In this document: one piece after another, positions 11,822-23,295 of the stretch
How positions within the stretch are numbered: position 1 is the stretch's first letter
Layout of the letters: each line of letters begins with the position of its first letter
NCBI GenBank assembly: GCA_030035585.1
Contig: CM057474.1
Coordinates: forward strand, 2,660,501-2,724,500
DNA from: Dugong dugon
Lineage: Eukaryota > Chordata > Mammalia > Sirenia > Dugongidae
DNA: 64,000 bases
Direction of reading: 5' to 3'
Notes under the pieces: generated by a model
Database searches by the model: none
Told to the model about the DNA's origin: nothing
The model's input: the letters and a program-made list of their open reading frames with translations, nothing else
Made by a program: the position numbers and the translations under genes

Positions 11822-12267
11822 CATAAAGCAGTAAAGATGTCTGAAATTCATGTACCAGAAAATTTTAAAATAATAAAGAAAAGACATAGAATTGCCACCT
11901 TCTAACTTTTCCACAAAGATTAATCCAGTATATATAGCCATGAATTCCTCTGAAAGATATTTAGTTGTCATAGAGCACAAGCCACAGAGTCTGCTTAAAG
12001 TAAAAACAAAGAATTTTACTGAGAAAAAAAAAAAACAATTCAAGAATGGGGAAAACAGTTGAGGATGCTCTCAACACAGTGTTCTGCTGTCTATCAAGTT
12101 AGAGGTTTTTATATACAGAGAGACAGGAAAGGTAGGGAGTTAATGACTGTAGATAAGATCAGCTTCAGTTTAAAGTCCTTTGAAATGTAAAGGCTGGCCA
12201 TCTGGTTAGGGGTGAGTGAGCCAGCCAATTTGGTTATTCTTGATGGTGGAATTGTAGCTAGCTATGA

Positions 12268-12333
12268 GGAGCCCTATGGGTCGGAATCCACTCAATGGAA
12301 AGAGGTTTGGTTTTTTTTTTTCTTTTCTTTTTG
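12268..12333 (+). mobile_element. internally deleted AfroSINE
   Basis: The first bases of the SINE head (GGAGCCCT) run directly into the tail (ATGGGTCGGAATCC and GAGGTTTGG), so most of the body including the B box is missing. A T/C-rich tail follows. The same TATGAG precedes both this copy and the next (12263-12268 and 12335-12340), consistent with a target duplication between them. Confidence 0.8.
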
Positions 12334-12340
12334 GTTATGA

Positions 12341-12538
12341 GGAGCCCTAGTGGCACAGTGGTTAAGTGCTTGGCTGCTAACTAAAAGGATGGAGGTTCAA
12401 AGCCACCAGCTGCTCAGCAGGAGAAAGATGTGTCAGTCTGCCTCTGTAAAGATTAGAGCCTTGGAAACCCTTTGGGGCAGTTTTACTCTGTCCTATACGG
12501 TCACTATGAGTCACAATCAACTCTATGGCAATGGGGTA
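12341..12538 (+). mobile_element. AfroSINE, long subfamily
   Basis: It contains an extra block of about 40 bp (AGAAAGATGTGTCAGTCTGC to AAAGATTAGAGCC, 12422-12463) between the tRNA-like region and the tail. This is absent from the short copies. The A box (GTGGCACAGTGG) is intact and the B box is damaged (GTTCAAAGCC). A 94-codon frame through it is incidental. Confidence 0.92.
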
Positions 12539-12999
12539 TTCATGATTGTAGTCAGTTCCGGGAGAAAACTGTTCACATATTCTTCTCGTAGTTCACATTC
12601 TGACCAGTTTGGTTATGAACATATTATTCCCTAAACAACTGTTTACTTCTTGACATACTCTTCTTAAATGATTTTACATCCTGACCTTTTGTTTCCTGGG
12701 AATGCACGTCGGCCCCATCATTCTGTTTTTTGAGGGTGGTGAAAGTTCCCTCATTCTTTTCTAAAAGTTACATAGCTACTGGTCTCAGCAAAGCACAGTG
12801 GACACTTAGAGAAATGACAGGCTGTACTTTTGAAGCAGAACGTATGCTGAAAATGAAAATGGAGTCTGATTTTGGACAAGAACATAGCCCTTTCCTATTA
12901 ATCAGGCACCTCAATTATTAATTTTGGGTGATCTTACTCATAGTAAAACGGTGAAAATGCTGACATGAAGGCGCAGTGGCCCAGGGATTGTGGTTGGGA

Positions 13000-13200
13000 A
13001 TCAAGGATGTAGGCAAAGACCATGGCATCTAAAATTAGAATCATCTAGATCTGAATCCTAGAGCTACCACCCATTAGCTCTGGGACTCTAGTCAAGGTAT
13101 TAAAACTCTCTCAGCTCTAAAATGGAGATTATAGTTCTCTCTGGATTGTTGTAATGATTAAATGAGAGTATATGTGAAGCTCTGAGCTACTATTAGTTAA
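13000..13200 (+). mobile_element. MIR SINE
   Basis: Matches the MIR order in sense: GAATCCTAGAGCTACCACC, then CTAGTCAAGGTATTAAAACT, TCTAAAATGGAGATTATAG, TTGTTGTAATGATTAAATGA and AGCTCTGAGC. One of the clearer MIR copies in the window. Confidence 0.82.
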
Positions 13201-13218
13201 TGGGTACTAAAATTATTT

Positions 13219-13379
13219 GGACCCCTGGTGGCGCAGTGGTTAAGCATGTAGCTGCTCACCAAAAGGTCAGCAGTTCGAATCCACCAGCCACTCCTTGGAA
13301 ACCCTATGGGGCAGTTCTACTTTGTCCTATAGGGTCACTATGAGTTGGAATTGACTCCATGGCAATGCATTTGTTTTTT
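13219..13379 (+). mobile_element. AfroSINE with intact pol III boxes
   Basis: The A box reads TGGCGCAGTGG and the B box GTTCGAATCC (13273-13282) is perfect, so the internal RNA polymerase III promoter is preserved. A 15-bp duplication with two mismatches flanks it (GTACTAAAATTATTT at 13204-13218, GTACTATAATTACTT at 13380-13394). The tail ends TTTGTTTTTT. Confidence 0.95.
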
Positions 13380-13394
13380 GTACTATAATTACTT

Positions 13395-14039
13395 ATTACT
13401 GATTTGTATCACTCCTCCTAATTATTTAATGTTCCTTTGGATATATCGTGTAAAAATATTTTATTCCCCCAAGAAATTATCAACTCTGCCTTTCTGAAAA
13501 TGTTAGTGTAAAATTCTTCAAGCGGTAAAAGAACTTGTCAAGGCATACCCCTCCGACAACAGTTTTCTTTCCGCTGTCATTTACTGAACTCTAATATACC
13601 AAAGGTCTTTGTCCCACCTATTTCCTTTTTCTTACCCAGAGAATCCCTGGCCCAGCAGTAATCAAACCTACCATGTGGGTGAGTAATGAACAGAAATGTC
13701 ACATATCCAGCAGGAATCTACACACAAAGCAATCTCTCCTCCTTATCCTCTGCCAAATGCTTGCTGCACTGTGGACTGAATGTTTCCCAGAGCAGCTCAG
13801 TAATACCTCTGGCCTTAAGTGCTTTCCCTCTGGCTCCTCTTTTTATGCCTGAAGTTGTTTTATAAGAAGTGTCCTCCAATAGATGTTAGATTTTCTCTCT
13901 ATTTATTATCACCCAGAAGCCAAGAGTTTATCATTCATGAATGAGGGAATACTTTTCTGGGCTGATAATACAGTTTATATTTAGTTTATAGGTTTTCTCT
14001 GAGAATTTAATAACTCAGCTGAATATATTCTGTTAGTGA
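13395..14039. other. intergenic DNA, nothing recognised
   Basis: No repeat family or coding signal. Composition is more balanced near 13.55-13.85 kb, which may be unique sequence. Confidence 0.4.
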
Positions 14040-14235
14040 GTAACACCTAAAACTTGTATAACGCTTTTGACTTTTCAATATCCGTTCACATGAATTTTAT
14101 TTGATCTTCAGAATCATTCTGAAAAATTAGATTGGGCAGGTATTATTATCCCTCAAGAGAGTATGATTGAGACTTAAATGACTCACCCAAGGCCACAAAG
14201 TATGTTAGTGTCCAACTTGTTTCTCTTCTGACAGT
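14040..14235 (-). mobile_element. MIR SINE, antisense
   Basis: Antisense MIR order: CACATGAATTTTATTTGATC, then GGTATTATTATCCCTCAAGAG, then GACTCACCCAAGGCCACAAAG. The last block is the conserved core in reverse. Confidence 0.78.
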
Positions 14236-14744
14236 CTAGTGTCCTTTGGAACAGATTATCATAAGTGGTCTTGATAAAACAGCATCATGTCAATAATGGG
14301 CAGAGATATTTCATAACATCTGAGATGCTCGATATATTGTGAGTTTTGTGTTGAACATAGTTTCTAACAATTTGACTTGAGTTTTCATCTCAAGTTGTGT
14401 TTAAAGGTGGTGAACAAATGGATTTCAGCAGACAAATGCTGATTTTGATTGTGTTATGAGCACTATATATCGCTGACATTTATTGTCTCCTTTGAAAAAA
14501 TTATCATAACATTATGAGGAAGACAGAGCAATAATTGCTCCCATAATAAAATTTTCAATAAAACTATGTGGAATAAACGACTATGAACAAGTAAACTCTT
14601 ACTCCTATTTTGATAAGGAAGCTGTTTGCTACGTGAAGTCATTTCTTGAAGTCACTTCTTCTGACTTGGTGTTAAGGATTCTTTCCACTACCTCATGCTC
14701 CATTTTAGCTTAATTTAAACACAGGCATCACCTACATCAGGCAT

Positions 14745-15240
14745 TTGTATTAGGGAAAGAACACACACTCTGTTAAAGTAAGAGCAAAGAGGTTTATCGG
14801 AGATTCAAACAGTTCCGACCGGGAACACACGTTTGTTCTCACAGAGTGTAAATGAAACCCTCTGAGATCCTGAAGGCAAACAGGTCCATTTATATGGTAA
14901 TTTCGAAACTAACAATATAATATTTCTGATTGGTGCTCAGTGATTTCGGAGAAGTGAGAGGTGGGATAGCTCAAAGTGGAGACTCGCCAGGGATTGGTGT
15001 AAAGGACATAGGTGGATTATTTTGATAGGTTATCTTTTTAAATTGCACAAGTATGTGACTAAACAAGGGTAGGCAGGTGGTCATAAGATGATTACAACGC
15101 ACTCTATGGTAAGAAAATTCTGTTAAAATAGCTCCTTGTGCAAAACATTTCCTGAGGGCTGCTTGTGCAGGACATTTCTGATAAACCATCTGCATCAAGA
15201 CCTCCACAAGAATGCTCTATCAACATCTTTTTTTTAACAC
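14745..15240 (-). mobile_element. antisense LTR-like element
   Basis: A block of about 500 bp bounded by AT-rich DNA. GTTTATCGG near 14791 is a degraded polyadenylation-signal region on the minus strand. The sequence is regulatory-looking and not coding; a 78-codon minus-strand frame has no similarity. Family unresolved, and the LTR call rests on organisation only. Confidence 0.4.
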
Positions 15241-15648
15241 AAAGAAAAAAAATTCCTTAATTACAGGTTTAAGTCTGTACAAAGGTTGGTGGTTTAGAGG
15301 AGGAAGCAGGCATCAAGACGGAGTCCAGGCTCAAACCCAGGCCAGCCGTTCTACTAAGGTCAGGCGCCTCAGTTTTGGAAATCTCACACACGTTTAATAC
15401 CAATTTTATTTTATGACACTGTGTAAGGTATTGCACTATGAGAAAAACCTAGGTCTAGTTTCTGTAACCTAGAAACTTGCATTTTAACTAGCGTACATGG
15501 AGGCAGGCATACGAGTACAGAAAATACAAAAGAATAAAAAATATTTTAAATAACCAATCCTTATGATATATAAGTACCCAGTGGTGCTTTTTAGAGCTAG
15601 ATATAAGTATTTTCAAGCAGAATTATGAAAAGAAAAAAAAATGCCTAT

Positions 15649-16212
15649 TGTCTTAGTCATCTAGTACTGCTATCACAGAAATACCACAAGTGGATGGCTT
15701 TAACAAAGGGAAATTTATTTTCTCACAGTCTAGTAAGCTAGAAGTCCCAATTCAGGGAGTCTGCTTCAGGGGAGGCTTTTTCTCTGTCAGCTCTGGAGGA
15801 AAGTCCTTCTCATTAATCTTCCCCTGGACTAGGAGATTCTCCGCACAGGAACCCCCGGTCCAAAGAACGCACAATGCTCTTGGGGCTGCTTTCTTGGTGG
15901 TATGAGGTCCCCCCTCTCTGCTCACTTCCCTTTCCTTTTATCTCTTGTAAGATAAAAGATGGTTCAGGTCACACCCCAAGGAAACTCCCTTTACATTACA
16001 TCAGAGATGTAACCAGAGAAAGGGTGTTACATCCCACCCTAATCCTCTTTAACATAATCTAATCTTGCCTCATTAACCACAGGCAGAGATCAGGATTTAT
16101 AACACGTAGGAAAATTATATCAATCACAAAATGGAGGCAACCACACAATTCTGGGAATCATGGCCTAACCAAGTTGACACATATTTTGGGGGGCACAATT
16201 CAATCCATGACA
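15649..16212 (-). mobile_element. solo MaLR-like LTR, antisense
   Basis: Same family as the LTRs at 29239, 54404, 59062 and 60772. It begins TGTCTTAG and ends ATTCAATCCATGACA, so on its own strand it runs TG to CA. Near-duplicate 5-mers flank it (CCTAT at 15644-15648, TCTAT at 16213-16217), as expected for 5-bp retroviral-type integration. No internal region remains, so it is a solo LTR left by LTR-LTR recombination. Confidence 0.88.
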
Positions 16213-17999
16213 TCTATGAATCACCAATAATAGTTAGGACTCAGAAAAGAAGTTGTAGGAGAGTTATGGTTGTAGGAAAGCTATGTTTGGAACAGGCAGA
16301 GGGAAGCCGACAGATCTTTAAATAATTTGTAAAGAGTTTGAAAGAGTTAAAAACTGAGCTGCTTAAATAAAAGCAACAAGGCTAAAGTAAAAAAAACAAA
16401 AGGGGTGGGTGGAACCAGATTAAGAGTAAGCTGCTGTGGCACTTCCAGAAAAATACAGTAATACCTCAGAGGACCCTCTCCCAATAAAACAACAATTCAA
16501 CTGCTGAAGAGTTTAGAAAATAATCAATTAAATCCTCAAGAAATTGTCCCAAGGGCCTATAGAAATTGCATAAACATTCATTCAAGAAAACCTACTAAAT
16601 ATCAGTGAGAACAGTGAGAGTCTGTGGAATTTGAGCCAGGACCCATTTCATTATTCACTCACAGCTCCATGTCACAGAAGCTCTACCCTAAGCATGTGCA
16701 GCTAAGAAGACAGGGGCTTCCACTCCTCTAGCTTTTAGTATGGAGCTACAGCTTCAGCCCAGGAGAAGCAGGCTGATGGCATGTTTTATTCCCTCCAACG
16801 CACTGTTGCAGAAGTTTTGTTCCAGGCATGCATGGCAAAGAGGACCAGGTCTCTCTTCATACACCCAGCCCTCATTAGTGCCCAAGAGTGGATCTAGTTG
16901 GAGCAAGCCAAGAATACTAGGGCTCCATCACTGGTAGAGTGAGGTTCCATGTCCAAAGCACCAACCCAACAAGACCATAGGATGCCACCTACCCTCCCCC
17001 ACACAGTGCCCACTCAGACTGGGAGTATCACTCAGGAATTAATTTATGAAAAGCTTACAATGGTATCCATGGAACTATGTCTAATATCTAAAAACAAACT
17101 GCAGGAAGCCATTGAATAAAAATAGGATGAACATTCTAACAGCTTCCTCAAAATTGTCTGAAAAAAATTAAATATAATAAGGTAAATTAAATTCTTAAAA
17201 TGAAAAAAAACTTTGAAAATAAAAGATACTGGCAGTAAGAAGCAATATAAAAGGACAGATGTGACTTACCAGTTTTTCTTCAAAGGGGCACTTAAAAATT
17301 GTATAATTCCTTGGAAAGGAGAGCTCTAAGAAAGCTTTGGTTTGGAAGGAGGGACAGATGTTGACAAAATAAATTTATAAATTATTCTTTGTCTCGAGAG
17401 AATGAGTAGTAGGAAGGAAAACATCATGTCTCCTTACATCACCTGGGGTACATAGCTTAGTGACATTCAAAAACGGGGGGATTAGGTATAATATTTAAAA
17501 GAGAAACACTGCATCAATGGTAACAACAGGAAATAAGGAGATAAAGTATAACACCGCCTATAACTTTCCTGCTGGGACTATTTTACTTTTATTTTTGATG
17601 ATTCAGATAGACCTAATTATACTTCCAGCTTTGAATTTCAGTGTACTAAAAAATGAAAAAATAAAATATGATTAGTAGTGGTTGAATGAGAAAAGCAAAA
17701 CTGAGAGGCTCAGAATGAAAATATGTTTGATCTGGCAAACTACAGATTAAAAAAAAAAAATCCATGTTATTTAAATAATCTTCTAGCATCTCAGTGCTTG
17801 TTGCTGTGCTCAGATTGTTTTGTTTCCTTCTAACCTACAATTATGAGCTGTCCCATCTACCCTCATCCTAGGCCAGGGAAGCTGAAGGCAAGAAAGTATA
17901 AAACAAGTAAATTGCAAGACATTCATTATGACTGGAGGGCGACATTCAAAGATTTGCAGAATGTGAAGTCAGCAGGTAAAGAGAGACTACATAAAATGG
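16213..17999. other. intergenic DNA, part possibly an old L1 5' region
   Basis: 16.42-17.2 kb has the mixed, moderately GC-rich texture of an ancient L1 5' UTR, but I cannot match it firmly. 17.2-18.0 kb is AT-rich without an assigned repeat. No coding frame of interest; a 65-codon frame at 16740-16937 has no similarity. Confidence 0.35.
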
Positions 18000-18165
18000 A
18001 GCTTGAGCCTGATCCTTGAAGCAGTGGGGAACCACTGAAGGATTTTAACCAGACAGATGGCAAGGTGCGATGTGATCTCATTTGCACTCTGAAAATTCAG
18101 GCTGTTGAACAAACAGAGGAGGATTTTAGTTTGAAGTGGTGATTTGAAGCAATTTGATGTTGAAT
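18000..18165 (+). mobile_element. ancient L2/CR1-like LINE fragment
   Basis: GGGGAACCACTGAAGGATTT then TTAACCAGACAGATGGC is a diverged form of an ancient repeat read as GAGCCATTGAAGGGTTTTAAGCAGG. The same family is seen at 20450-21060 and 49140-49700. Confidence 0.5.
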
Positions 18166-18695
18166 AACCGTGAAAGCCTAGGTTTTAGAATCAGACTGAT
18201 CCAGTTTAACTCACACTCCAATCTGAATCCCAACACCGCCACCTACTAAACTGGATGCCTAGGGCATCTGGCTCTAAAGGCACAGTCCATAAATGCAGCA
18301 GATAGACGTCTCTGGGAGCTCCGTTCAGTAAGGGAGAGGTGGGCATCAGTGGCTTAATGACCCAACCTCAGATTGTCTAGAGGGACAGTTCTGAGGTGTG
18401 TTCCACATGGTTTCAGATGGGATTCCCAGAAGGAACGAGAGAGCTGCATGGGGCAATAACCAGGACAGGACAACAACCCATATTAACTGGCTTTCCCTCC
18501 ATCACCATCTCGCTCTCCCCACTGTTTCAATTCTGTTTTCTGGGATCAACTGCCAAATAAACTACCCGTGCCTAAGTTTGAATCTGAGGTTTTGCTTTTG
18601 GAAAAACCCATATTATGGCAACAACGATCCCATTATATTAAATATTTGATTTGAACATCTTTGTAATAAAACCAAAGGGTTCTTTAAAAATTGAG

Positions 18696-19530
18696 CGGGT
18701 AAGAAGCTTCCCAGACACATCCAAACACCTTAAGGGACCGAGTCACTGAGGCTGAGGTCTGGGGACCATGGTCTCAGGGAACATCTAGGTCAATTGCCAT
18801 AACACAGTTCATAAAGAAAATATTCTACATCCTACTTTGGTGAGTAGCATCTGCGATCTTAAACGCTTGTGAGCGGCCATCTAAGATACATCTACTGGTC
18901 CCATCACATGCAGAGCAAACGAGAATGAAGACAACCAAGACACGAGGAAAATATCAGTCCAAAGGACTAAAGGACCACATGAACCAAAGCCTCCACCAGC
19001 CTCAGCCCAGAAACACTAGATGGTTCTCAGCTACCACCACCGACCTCTCTAACAGTGATCACAATACAGGGTCCTGGACAGAGTGGGAGAAAAGTGTCGA
19101 ACAAAATTCAAATTCACAAAAAAAAAAAAAGAGACCAGACTTACTGGTCTGATAGAGACTAGAGGAATCCCCAAGACTACGACCCCTAGGTACGTGCTAA
19201 CTCAGAACTGAAGCCACTCCTGAAGTCCATCTTTCACCCAAAGTTTAGACAGGCTTATAAAACAAACAACAACACGCGTGAGGAATGTGCTTCTTAGTTC
19301 AATCAAGTGTATGAGACCAAAAGCGAAGACAATAAGGCAAGAAGAGAAAGGAAAACTGGACAAATGGACGTGGGGAACCCACAGCGGAACAGGAAAGAGG
19401 GAGCGTGTCGACACATTGCAGGATTACAACCAACATCACAAAAAAAAAAAAAAAAAAAAAATGTGTATAAATTTTTGAATGAGAAACTAATTTGCTCTGT
19501 AAATTTTCACCTCAAGCACAATAACATTTT
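18696..19530 (+). mobile_element. L1 3' UTR, 5'-truncated insertion
   Basis: Shares its whole order with the 3' UTRs at 44.5-45.3 kb and 52.6-53.5 kb: GGGGACCATGGTCTC, CATCCTACTTTGGTGAGTAG, GGCCATCTAAGATACAT, ACTAGATGG, AGACCAGACTTACTGGTCTG. A 13-bp duplication (TTTAAAAATTGAG at 18683-18695, TTTAAAGGTTGAG at 19531-19543) bounds it. Only the untranslated tail was inserted; frames inside are non-coding. An A-run (19440-19461) lies before the last segment. Confidence 0.92.
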
Positions 19531-19543
19531 TTTAAAGGTTGAG

Positions 19544-20449
19544 TGTGTGATCACATCAGTTGGCCCCTACCTGTTTTCAGCGTGGTGACTTGTTTCCTTA
19601 TATAACCAAAATCATGTTACTAGAACAATTACATGTACTTCACCATTCCTGTCACCGTACCTGGCTCTTTCCTTCACCATAAAGAGAAGAATCTTCTGTG
19701 ACATCTATTAAAATATTCTATTGTAGAAAAGCTATTAGTATTAAAGACAGTGGAATAATTTTCAAATTTCAAAGGAATATGTTTCAACAAAAAATTACTT
19801 ATTTAATGTTGGAGATACAGTCTCCTTATATTTGCATGACCCCTAGTCCTGATCAATACAGATCACACAATATTTTGCCCAAAATTTACTCAACAAAATA
19901 GATATTTCTTGAAAAATATTGTTCGCTTTCTTTTCCTGTCAGACCAACTGTTGACACACTAGTGAATTGTGTATAAAATGAAAACTGTGTCTTCCTTTCA
20001 GCTGCCAGGTCTCTAGTTTGCTGTTTATTAATTTTGTTTGTTGTGACTTAAAATACAGGATCTACTTTATCCCCAGTGGTGTTGTTGAGTTTTTTTTTTT
20101 TCCCTAGTAAGCGAGAAGATAAACGGAATGTTCTGATTTACAAGTACCTACTGTGATGTCCTTCAAACATACTTTGGATTTCCACTAAGCTCTCCCCCAA
20201 CTCTTCAAATCTTAGAAATGTAAAGGAATCTAATGCACAACCTGAGAGTATTGTTTGGTTTGGTTTGGTTTAGTGCTTTGTACTGAAGTTGTAAAATATT
20301 AAAAAATTTTTTCCTGGGTCCGAAAAGTCATGTCCTGAAACCTCTTTCAAACGTTGGCACTGAAATGAGAGCAAGACTAACCGAATATTCAAAGCGATTA
20401 TTTTTAAAAGAGGCAAATTTTTGTCATTCATCTCCCCATCCATCTGTCT
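19544..20449. other. AT-rich intergenic DNA, nothing recognised
   Basis: Contains a T-run (20091-20101) and a GGTTT simple repeat (20253-20270). No repeat family or gene identified. Confidence 0.4.
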
Positions 20450-21060
20450 CTCCACTCAACAGATTTGTATTGAGTATCTAATATGCCCAGCACTGAGCTA
20501 TGTGCTGGAAATAGCAGAAACGAATATCTGACTACCTGCCTTGGACAAGCTCAATCTAGTCTGGTAAACAAACTTGTAAAAAATTATTGAATTTTAATGT
20601 GACAGGTGCTATAATAGAGGTATCTTCTAGAGGCTAAAGGAATGTGGGAGCATAAACAAGAACCTAATTCTCCCAGAAAAACTTCATTGAGGAGGTATTT
20701 GAGATGCACCTTGAAGGACTGGGTAGGCAGATAAGAAGGGAAAGTGGGCATTTTAGGCATACTGTGAAAGCATCAGTAAATAGCACTTTCTAATTTTTAT
20801 TTTTGTTGTTTTGTTCTGATTTTGCTGAAGAATACAGATATTTTGGCCTTCTATAGTATAGAAAGGCATAGGAAAGACCCATGCAGGTAAAGAAGGCAGA
20901 GTTCTTTGATGATACATGAAGGAATTTGGATTTTACCCCATAGGTAATTGGAGTCATTGAATAATTTCTAGCAGTTTAGCAATATCTGTGTTTTAAGAGC
21001 TGTGTTGCAGAGGATGGACGATGGGAAGTAGCACTGGAAGGTGGAGAGGCTGTGAGGATA
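20450..21060 (+). mobile_element. ancient L2/CR1-like LINE
   Basis: Reads through a long, decayed consensus: ATTGAGTATCTAATATGCCC, CACTGAGCTATGTGCTGG, TTGAGGAGGTATTTGAGATG, CTTGAAGGACTGGGTAGGCAG and GGATTTTACCCCATAGGTAA. The continuity over 600 bp indicates one insertion and not scattered chance matches. Confidence 0.6.
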
Positions 21061-21109
21061 TTGTGGCTTCTGCTCATTTTCCATTATCTACAATTTAAAT
21101 GGCACCATC

Positions 21110-21619
21110 TGTTATGGATTAAATTGTGTCCCTCCAAAATATGTGCTGGAATACTAAACCCTGTATTATTGTATGTCATCCTGTTTGGAAATAGGGTTAT
21201 TCTTGTCATGAAATTAGATCATACCCAACTAGGTTGTGTCCTAAATCTAATCACCTTTGAGTTATAAAAAGAGCAGAATAAATAACAAACCAAAACCAAA
21301 CCCATTGCCGTTGAGTCAATTCCGACTCATAGCGACCCTATAGGACAGAGTAGAACTGCCCTATACGGTTTCCAAGGAGCACCTGGTGGACTGCAATAAA
21401 TACAGAAGCATGCATAAAGAGGGAAAACAGACTCCACATGAGGATCATCTGTAAGTCAAGGAACCAAGAAACACCCAGGATTACCTACAAGGAAGGAATA
21501 GACAGCCAAGACCTCGATTTGGACTTTTAGTCTTCAGAATTGTGAGAAAATAAACCTCTGTTCTTTAAAGCAAGTCACGTGTTGTATCTGTGCTATAACA
21601 GCACTAGGTAGCCAAGACA
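21110..21619 (+). mobile_element. solo MaLR-like LTR containing an AfroSINE
   Basis: Starts TGTTATGGATTAAATTGTG and ends AACAGCACTAGGTAGCCAAG followed by ACA, the TG...CA form of an LTR. Perfect 5-bp duplications CCATC lie at 21105-21109 and 21620-21624. The middle resembles the variant with GGAAATAGGGTTATTC, so it is a sister subfamily of the 29-kb and 59-kb copies. An AfroSINE at 21285-21394 interrupts it. Confidence 0.9.
21285..21394 (-). mobile_element. 5'-truncated AfroSINE nested in an LTR
   Basis: Antisense tail and middle only; the tRNA-like head is missing beyond CACCTGGTGGA. An 8-bp duplication AATAAATA (21277-21284 and 21395-21402) brackets it. It therefore entered after the LTR, as a truncated reverse transcript. 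Confidence 0.88.
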
Positions 21620-21984
21620 CCATCTGAGAGGGCTGCCTCGACTACTGTCTAAAGAAGACCCCTGGCATAGTGATTGGCTCATAACACGTACTCTATAATT
21701 TGCAGAATAAATAAACAGATAAAAAGGAATACAGTAAGGAGCGAATGAGGAAATGAAGACTCGAAAAAAGGAGATCAGAATGAAATGGACATAAGGAAAC
21801 ATGTATTCAAGAATATCTCCAATATAAAATCAATATGATTTGGCAATACATTGAATGTGAAGAAAAGAAGTTGTGATATCTTCAAAATTAAAAAGAAAAA
21901 AAGGTAAAAAGATGGAGAAATTCAGAAGACCCTGAATTTACGAGTTGGGAAATGGGTTGATGGTAATTTTATTAACTGACAGAT

Positions 21985-22365
21985 AAAAGTAGCAGAAATT
22001 GGAAGTTGTCGAAAATGAAATGGAGTGCTTGAAGATCGATATCTTAGGCATTAGTGAGCTGAAATGGACCAATATTGGCCATGTTGAATTCGACAGTCAT
22101 CTGGTCTACTATTCCAGGAATGACAAACTGAAGAGGAATGGTGTTGCATTCACCATCAAAAACAACATTTCAAGATCTCTCCTGAAGTACAGCTTAGTCA
22201 GTGACAGGATAATATCCATATGCCTACAGGGAAAGCATCAAAAGAAGATGGAAGAAATACAAAGACTCACTGTACCAAATAGAATAGGTTGATATTTGAT
22301 CATCTCAGGAGGTAGCATATGATCAAGAACCACAGATACTGGAGGAAGGAGATAATCAGAGAGCA
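21985..22365 (+). mobile_element. internally deleted RTE LINE, sense
   Basis: The left part (to about 22222) encodes the RTE apurinic endonuclease region. The right part (from about 22225) matches the segment just before the RT domain, near the sequence also found in reverse at about 4.95-5.04 kb. Most of the element between these two is missing, and both ends are truncated. Confidence 0.85.
21999..22292 (+). pseudogene. RTE endonuclease remnant fused to a downstream pol segment
   Basis: A 97-codon open frame. Residues about 10-30 carry ILGISELKWTNIG, a hallmark of the BovB/RTE APE-type endonuclease, followed by VYYSRNDKLKRNGVAF and then ISICLQGK. After that it jumps to KHQKKMEEIQRL, which belongs far downstream in the element. 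The frame happens to stay open across the deletion. It lacks most catalytic residues and all RT motifs, so it is not functional. Confidence 0.85.
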
Positions 22366-22729
22366 TAAAAAGATTAGCAATGCAGACAATAACAATAGTA
22401 GAAAAACAACCAAAATTGAAAGTTTAAAAAAGGAGTTATAAAAAAAAGAGTAAGACAAATGTCAAAGAAATGATGCAGTATAAAAAATGCAAGATTTCCA
22501 ATTTGTAAATTAACATACTTGTATTTGTGGCAGTGATAAATTATGTAAAAATGCTTTCCAGATGAAAACTAAAAATTCTACATATCAGTAATATTAACCA
22601 AAAAATGTTTTCAATGCTACCATAGATATTGTAATATGTCATAATTAAGTCAGAGCTTCTGTAAGTTGCAGTGATAACTTAGCATACTTCAAATAGAGTA
22701 AACGAAATTCAAAGCATGAATTGGTCACT

Positions 22730-22945
22730 GTTCCCTGAGTGGCACAGATGGGTAGGCACTCGACTACTAGCCGAAAGGTTGGCGGCTCAGACCTACCCAG
22801 AGGCGCATCCTGAAGATAGCCCTGACAATCTGCTTCCAAAAGGTCACACACAGCCTTGAAAACCCAACGGAGCAGGTTTTCTCTGCACACGTGGGATCAC
22901 CGTGATTCGAATTTGACTTGACGGGAACTAACACTAACATATACC
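22730..22945 (+). mobile_element. older AfroSINE subfamily
   Basis: A diverged relative of the SINE with a head of TGAGTGGCACAGATGGGTAG type, an ACCCAGAGGCGC block and a middle (CTGACAATCTGCTTCCAAAA) absent from the short copies. The tail TTGACTTGACGGGAAC still resembles the RTE end. Same subfamily as 45353 and 49712. Confidence 0.75.
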
Positions 22946-23104
22946 TACATATCCTACTTTTCCTGAACAGCACTCATTTATTTTGTGTTTCTAGGCGTTT
23001 TTTTTTTTTTTTTTCAATTTAATTTATGAAGTCATAGCATCGTCCCCAAGCAGATAGTGATCAATGATTTAAAACTCCAAACAGAGGTAAGCCAACAATC
23101 AACT

Positions 23105-23295
23105 ATCGTTAGGTGCCATCAAGTCAATTTTTGACTCACAGTGACCCCAAGTGACAGAGTAAGGCTTTCTAGGCTGTAATCTTCATGGGAGCTGATCACT
23201 AGGTCTTTCTCCCATGGAGTCGCTGAGTGGGTTGGAACCTCCAACCTTTCGGTTAGCAGCTGGGTGCTTAATTGTTGTGTCATCTAGCAGCACAT
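23105..23295 (-). mobile_element. older AfroSINE, long form, antisense
   Basis: Begins GTTAGGTGCCATCAAGTC, identical in style to the RTE tail, then has the long-form middle (AGGCTGTAATCTTCATGGGA) and a decayed head (GGTTAGCAGCTGGGTGCTTA). The tail shows the RTE GGTGCC form instead of the younger GGCAACGGG form, a useful intermediate. Confidence 0.78.

Larger units (their letters stand above)
11985..12735 (-). mobile_element. antisense LTR-like block carrying SINE insertions
   Basis: The flanks of the SINE pair (about 11985-12265 and 12540-12735) look like one LTR-like sequence, with a TTTTACTGAGA start and a composition similar to the block at 14745-15240. The family is unknown and the boundaries approximate. 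It could equally be unrelated unique sequence. Confidence 0.3.

Noticed and set aside
13225..13290. tRNA gene-like A and B boxes
   Set aside because: They belong to AfroSINE heads repeated many times across the window; there is no cloverleaf with a paired acceptor stem.
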